Shown here: positions 61,312 through 64,000 of the stretch, piece after piece | How positions within the stretch are numbered: position 1 is the stretch's first letter | How the letters are laid out: every line of letters starts with the position of its first letter | Origin: JBBIPA01 sp963775935 | GTDB lineage: Bacteria; Chloroflexota; Dehalococcoidia; GIF9; UBA5629 | NCBI GenBank assembly: GCA_963775935.1 | Contig: CAVZKR010000004.1 | Span: 372,001 to 436,000, forward strand | DNA length: 64,000 nucleotides | Reading direction: 5' to 3' | Notes under the pieces: model-generated | Told to the model about the DNA's origin: nothing | The model's input: the letters and a program-made list of their open reading frames with translations, nothing else | Databases searched by the model: none | Translations under genes and position numbers: made by a program

Positions 61312-62001
61312 CTAGAAACCTATCTCTTTGAGATCAGGGCTGATGATAAGCTTGGGTTCTGTTACTGACTGGACATCGTCGGCGGTCAAGCCTGGAGCCA
61401 CTTCCTTAAGCAGCAATCCCTTCGCAGTGACCTCGATAACCGCCAAATCGGTGACAATGAGTTTTACCACGTGTGTGGCGGTGACAGGATAGGTGCACTC
61501 TTTGACAATCTTGGGCTCACCGGAGTTGGTAACGTGAGTCATAGCCGCGATGACTTTCCTGGCTCCCACAGCCAGGTCCATGGAACCACCGATGTTTCCG
61601 ATATGCTCAGGAAAACCGCGCTCGGGATTATTCCATCCCGCCAGGTCTCCTTTTGCTGACACCTGCATGGCACCGAGCACAGCCACATCCATATAGCCGC
61701 CCCGAATCATGGCGAAGGAATCACAGCTGGGAAAATAGCAACAGCCAGGCAGTTCCGTCACCGGCTGGCAACTGGCATTGATGAGGTCCTGGTCTATTTC
61801 GTTCTCCCTAGCAAGCGGACCAGTGTTCAGCATGCCTATTTCAGCTTGCAATACGATATCACGACCCTCGATCCAGTTGGAGACCAAGGTGGGTATGCCT
61901 ATACCCAGATTGACATATGTCCCATCTTCCAGCTCATTAGCTATCCGCAACGCCATCAGCTCGCGGGATAAGCCTTCAAACTTTTTCTGTTTTTGAGCCA
62001 T
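61312..62001 (-). CDS. 3-oxoacid CoA-transferase subunit B (class I)
   Basis: A 229-residue beta subunit. The catalytic glutamate lies in LQAEIGMLNTGPLA; the family pattern VNLGIGIPTLVSNWI and the C-terminal KIVKECTYPVTATHVVKLIV are clear. It transfers CoA between succinate or acetate and a 3-oxoacid or similar. The alpha subunit is encoded 31 bp upstream on the same strand. The order alpha, beta is usual for acetate/succinate:acetoacetate CoA-transferases. The substrate pair is not resolved. Confidence 0.9.
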   Translation of the reverse strand: MAQKQKKFEGLSRELMALRIANELEDGTYVNLGIGIPTLVSNWIEGRDIVLQAEIGMLNTGPLARENEIDQDLINASCQPVTELPGCCYFPSCDSFAMIRGGYMDVAVLGAMQVSAKGDLAGWNNPERGFPEHIGNIGGSMDLAVGARKVIAAMTHVTNSGEPKIVKECTYPVTATHVVKLIVTDLAVIEVTAKGLLLKEVAPGLTADDVQSVTEPKLIISPDLKEIGF

Positions 62002-62031
62002 TTCTCAATCACCTGCCTATCGAAAAGAATA

Positions 62032-62733
62032 CTACTCAATACTTGGTATGTAGTGCAGCCGTTCCACTTCAACCACACGCTGAACGTAGATACCGGGTAT
62101 ATGAATTTTGTCCGGGTCCAACTCGCCCGGCTCAACAAGCTTCTCTACTGAAGCGATAGTAATGCGTGCTGCAGCCGCCATCTCGGGGTTATAGTTACGA
62201 GCAGTCTTTCGGCAAACCAGATTGCCCATACGGTCGCCTGCCCAGGCATGTACCAGGGCGTAGTCCGACTTTAAAGCCATCTCCAGGAGATACTCACGCC
62301 CGTTGAATATTCTCTTCTCTTTGCCGCTCTCTACCACCGTGCTCGCACCCGTTGGCGTATAGAAAGCAGCCAGTCCGGCGCCAGCCGCCCTTAACTTCTC
62401 AATAAAAGTGCCCAGAGGATATACTTCAAGCTCTACCTTCCCTGCTCGAACTGCCTGCTCGAAGGGTGACTTCGCCCCTCGTGTAGCTGAACGATAGAAG
62501 GGATAATTGCATACAGCTTTCTTTAACTTTCCCTGCAAGACCAGCTGACTTATTTCCTCATTGCCGGGACCAAAAGACTGGCAGATGATAGTCAGGCTTT
62601 TAGCCTTATGCCTGGCTAAAGCTTGAACAAGCTGAAAAGGCATACCTGCCGTAAAAAAGCCTCCGATAGCAACGGAGGCTCCATCAGGGATATCGGCAAC
62701 CGCCTTATCAACACCGGTGAATGTTTTATCCAA
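62032..62733 (-). CDS. 3-oxoacid CoA-transferase subunit A (class I)
   Basis: A 233-residue alpha subunit with AVADIPDGASVAIGGFFTAG and MPFQLVQALAR near the start, the CoA-binding G-rich loop. TTG at 62733 is chosen as start because GGAGGA lies 5 bp before it and the family begins there; the longer frame to 62790 runs inside the PAS-STAS gene. It overlaps the stop of that gene by 8 bases, so the three genes (PAS-STAS, alpha, beta) appear translationally linked. Substrate not resolved. Confidence 0.88.
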   Translation of the reverse strand: MDKTFTGVDKAVADIPDGASVAIGGFFTAGMPFQLVQALARHKAKSLTIICQSFGPGNEEISQLVLQGKLKKAVCNYPFYRSATRGAKSPFEQAVRAGKVELEVYPLGTFIEKLRAAGAGLAAFYTPTGASTVVESGKEKRIFNGREYLLEMALKSDYALVHAWAGDRMGNLVCRKTARNYNPEMAAAARITIASVEKLVEPGELDPDKIHIPGIYVQRVVEVERLHYIPSIE

Positions 62734-63574
62734 GAGTTCCTCCGTCTGATTTCTTAACAAGTTCATAGCCAAGGTAGGTAAAAGCGGCAATCATGGCTGC
62801 CTTGCGGCTGGCAAAGGTAGTAAGCCACTTGCTATCACCCACCAAAGGCTCCAAAGCCTGAGCCATCACCGAATCAATGCCCGACAGGATACATTTGGCA
62901 CCAACAAGCTCAGCTATGCGGACTGTTTTCAGTAACTGGCTGGCAACCTCGGCATCCCCTCCCACTGCTGCTGACAGGTCAATGAGAGCAACCCGGATTT
63001 TTTCAGCCCTGATGTGCTCCACCATTTTCTTCCTGATGCGCTCGAAACGTATACCATCAAGTCTTCCCGCGATTGTTACCACGGACATTCCCTCTAAAGG
63101 CTCAATTATGGGAGTACCAAGGTCTCTCCATTCCTCAATTTCAGCTTCCAGTTCGCGGCAAACTTCCTGTAATTTTGTTTCAGCGGTTTTCCACGGCCGA
63201 TAGACTTCAAAGAAACCCACTGCGCCGATATAGTTATTTGAGCTGCCGCTAAGGTGAGATGCCGAGATACGCACCGGGATTAATTTCCCAGCTTTTGTCT
63301 TGAGAATAGATTCGTGATCATGAATTACCCCGCCGCCGAGATGGAGTTTGCGATTAGTTTCCCGGGCATGTCTTTCTGTCTCGTAAACCATGATAATACT
63401 TTTACCAATCAATTCCTGCGTTCCGTACCCCATGAGTTCAATGGTAGCCCGATTAACAAACGTGATAATACCCTTCCCATCGATTGCTATAACAGCGTAG
63501 GGAGAGCTTTCCAGTAGAGCATCCAGATAACCGCCACGAGTTCTTTGAGGTTTTACTGCCTTTTCCATAGCCAT
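62726..63574 (-). CDS. PAS domain + STAS domain signalling protein
   Basis: A 282-residue soluble protein. Residues 15-130 form a PAS domain (SPYAVIAIDGKGIITFVNRA, then GKSIIMVYETERHA and SILKTKAGKLIPVRISA); after a helical linker, residues 155-270 form a STAS domain (VVTIAGRLDGIRFERIRKKM, LIDLSAAVGGDAEVASQLL). This layout is that of RsbR-type stressosome or sensor proteins. It would detect a small signal or redox state and act through protein contacts. It overlaps the CoA-transferase alpha gene, an unusual partner. ATG 63574 or 63568 could be the start (AGGGGAAAGG upstream). Confidence 0.85.
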   Translation of the reverse strand: MAMEKAVKPQRTRGGYLDALLESSPYAVIAIDGKGIITFVNRATIELMGYGTQELIGKSIIMVYETERHARETNRKLHLGGGVIHDHESILKTKAGKLIPVRISASHLSGSSNNYIGAVGFFEVYRPWKTAETKLQEVCRELEAEIEEWRDLGTPIIEPLEGMSVVTIAGRLDGIRFERIRKKMVEHIRAEKIRVALIDLSAAVGGDAEVASQLLKTVRIAELVGAKCILSGIDSVMAQALEPLVGDSKWLTTFASRKAAMIAAFTYLGYELVKKSDGGTLG

Positions 63575-63744
63575 CCTTTCCCCTAAAATTTAGCGTATCT
63601 ATTATATGCTACCTGAATTCATCGCTTCAATTATTAGCTCGATTTACGACACGAATTTATACATCAGAGAGCTGATGGACACCACAATTGACATTCGGTT
63701 GATACCGGTGTTATCTTCTTTAGGCAGGAAACAGGAGCAGGGAA

Positions 63745-64000
63745 TTGACAGACGCCAGCAAACAATTTAAAGCAAACCCCCCTTCATTTCTGGAAAAAGC
63801 AATTAAAGAATATGTTGCTGCCAGTGCCGTCAACCGGCTCCCCGCTTTCTCCAATGAGCCTATTTTCGATGAGCCACTGGTCGGTTTCGCTGACGGAGAC
63901 GACCCTATCTTTTTAGAGTATAAAGAAGAAAGGATAATCGGAGCATTGCACTACACCCCCAGGGAGATTCTGGAAAAACATATAGCCCAGAGGACTGGGG
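63745..64000 (+). CDS. Fe-S protein related to epoxyqueuosine reductase (partial, runs off the window)
   Basis: The first 85 codons of a gene starting at TTG 63745, with AGGAG 7 bp before it. The stretch EPLVGFADGDDPIF, then IGALHYTPREILEKH, resembles the N-terminus of QueG-like 4Fe-4S proteins common in anaerobes; I recall patterns such as PLVAFADANDPLF with LPEDLL. The Fe-S motifs would be beyond the end. Call depends on this short stretch. Confidence 0.5.
   Translation, partial: MTDASKQFKANPPSFLEKAIKEYVAASAVNRLPAFSNEPIFDEPLVGFADGDDPIFLEYKEERIIGALHYTPREILEKHIAQRTG

Noticed and set aside
63745..64000. Reductive dehalogenase start
   Set aside because: There is no twin-arginine signal in the visible N-terminus; a QueG-like Fe-S protein fits better.
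1..64000. CRISPR arrays, rRNA or tRNA genes
   Set aside because: No regularly spaced direct repeats and no cloverleaf or rRNA-like sequence were recognised while reading both strands.

Overview
The window reads as a chromosomal segment of an anaerobic bacterium, most likely an uncultured member of the Dehalococcoidia (Chloroflexota). This placement is inference from gene content. The supporting genes are an NrpR-type (DUF128) nitrogen regulator next to glutamate dehydrogenase, two tandem GlmU-like nucleotidyltransferases with glmS, repeated hydantoinase/acetone-carboxylase-like HyuA/HyuB pairs, a TRAP transporter, a tungsten/molybdenum enzyme and many Fe-S oxidoreductases. No rRNA, tRNA or CRISPR array was seen.

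Positions 1-30,000 look like a catabolic island. It starts with an FAD-oxidase/Fe-S (GlcD/GlcF-like) operon on the minus strand. It continues with an iron-dependent alcohol dehydrogenase, a broken amidohydrolase, a TRAP transporter set (dctP, a frameshifted dctQ, dctM), an AhpD/CMD-like protein and an unusual acyl-CoA dehydrogenase. Three HyuB and two HyuA genes follow, with a molybdopterin enzyme of the pyrogallol-transhydroxylase type, an MFS transporter and a CocE-like hydrolase. Between the intact genes lie fragments: half an FAD oxidase, the first residues of the Fe-S partner of the molybdoenzyme, the 3' end of an iron alcohol dehydrogenase, the start of an aldehyde ferredoxin oxidoreductase, the 3' end of a TRAP permease, the end of a sensor kinase, and relics of at least two insertion-sequence types. 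The island therefore appears to have been shuffled by mobile elements and to be decaying.

Positions 30,000-43,800 hold mixed genes: a crotonase with the full active-site pattern of 6-oxocamphor hydrolase, an epimerase-like SDR, a ferredoxin-nitroreductase fusion, a GNAT acetyltransferase and a PIF1-like helicase with a C-terminal WYL domain. They are followed by a reductase-adenylation fusion split by a frameshift, a sensor kinase with a frameshifted response regulator, and the nrpR-gdhA nitrogen pair.

Positions 43,800-64,000 are mostly housekeeping or envelope functions: amino-sugar nucleotide synthesis (glmS plus two GlmU-like proteins), two beta-propeller lipoproteins, DUF1805, a deacetylase-like protein, UbiA and UbiE-type quinone-synthesis enzymes, a HemW-like radical SAM protein, UspA, LarA, a two-subunit CoA-transferase and a PAS-STAS protein. 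Two complete insertion sequences lie here. One is an integrase-core element upstream of the GlmU-like operon. The other is an IS3-family element that splits rmuC with a 3-bp target duplication; removing it restores the reading frame exactly.

No wholly new defence or signalling system stood out. The strongest unusual signals are the molybdoenzyme whose electron-transfer partner has been destroyed, the reductase-adenylation fusion, the PIF1-WYL fusion, a 21-bp perfect inverted repeat behind the crotonase, and operator-like palindromes at the nrpR promoter.
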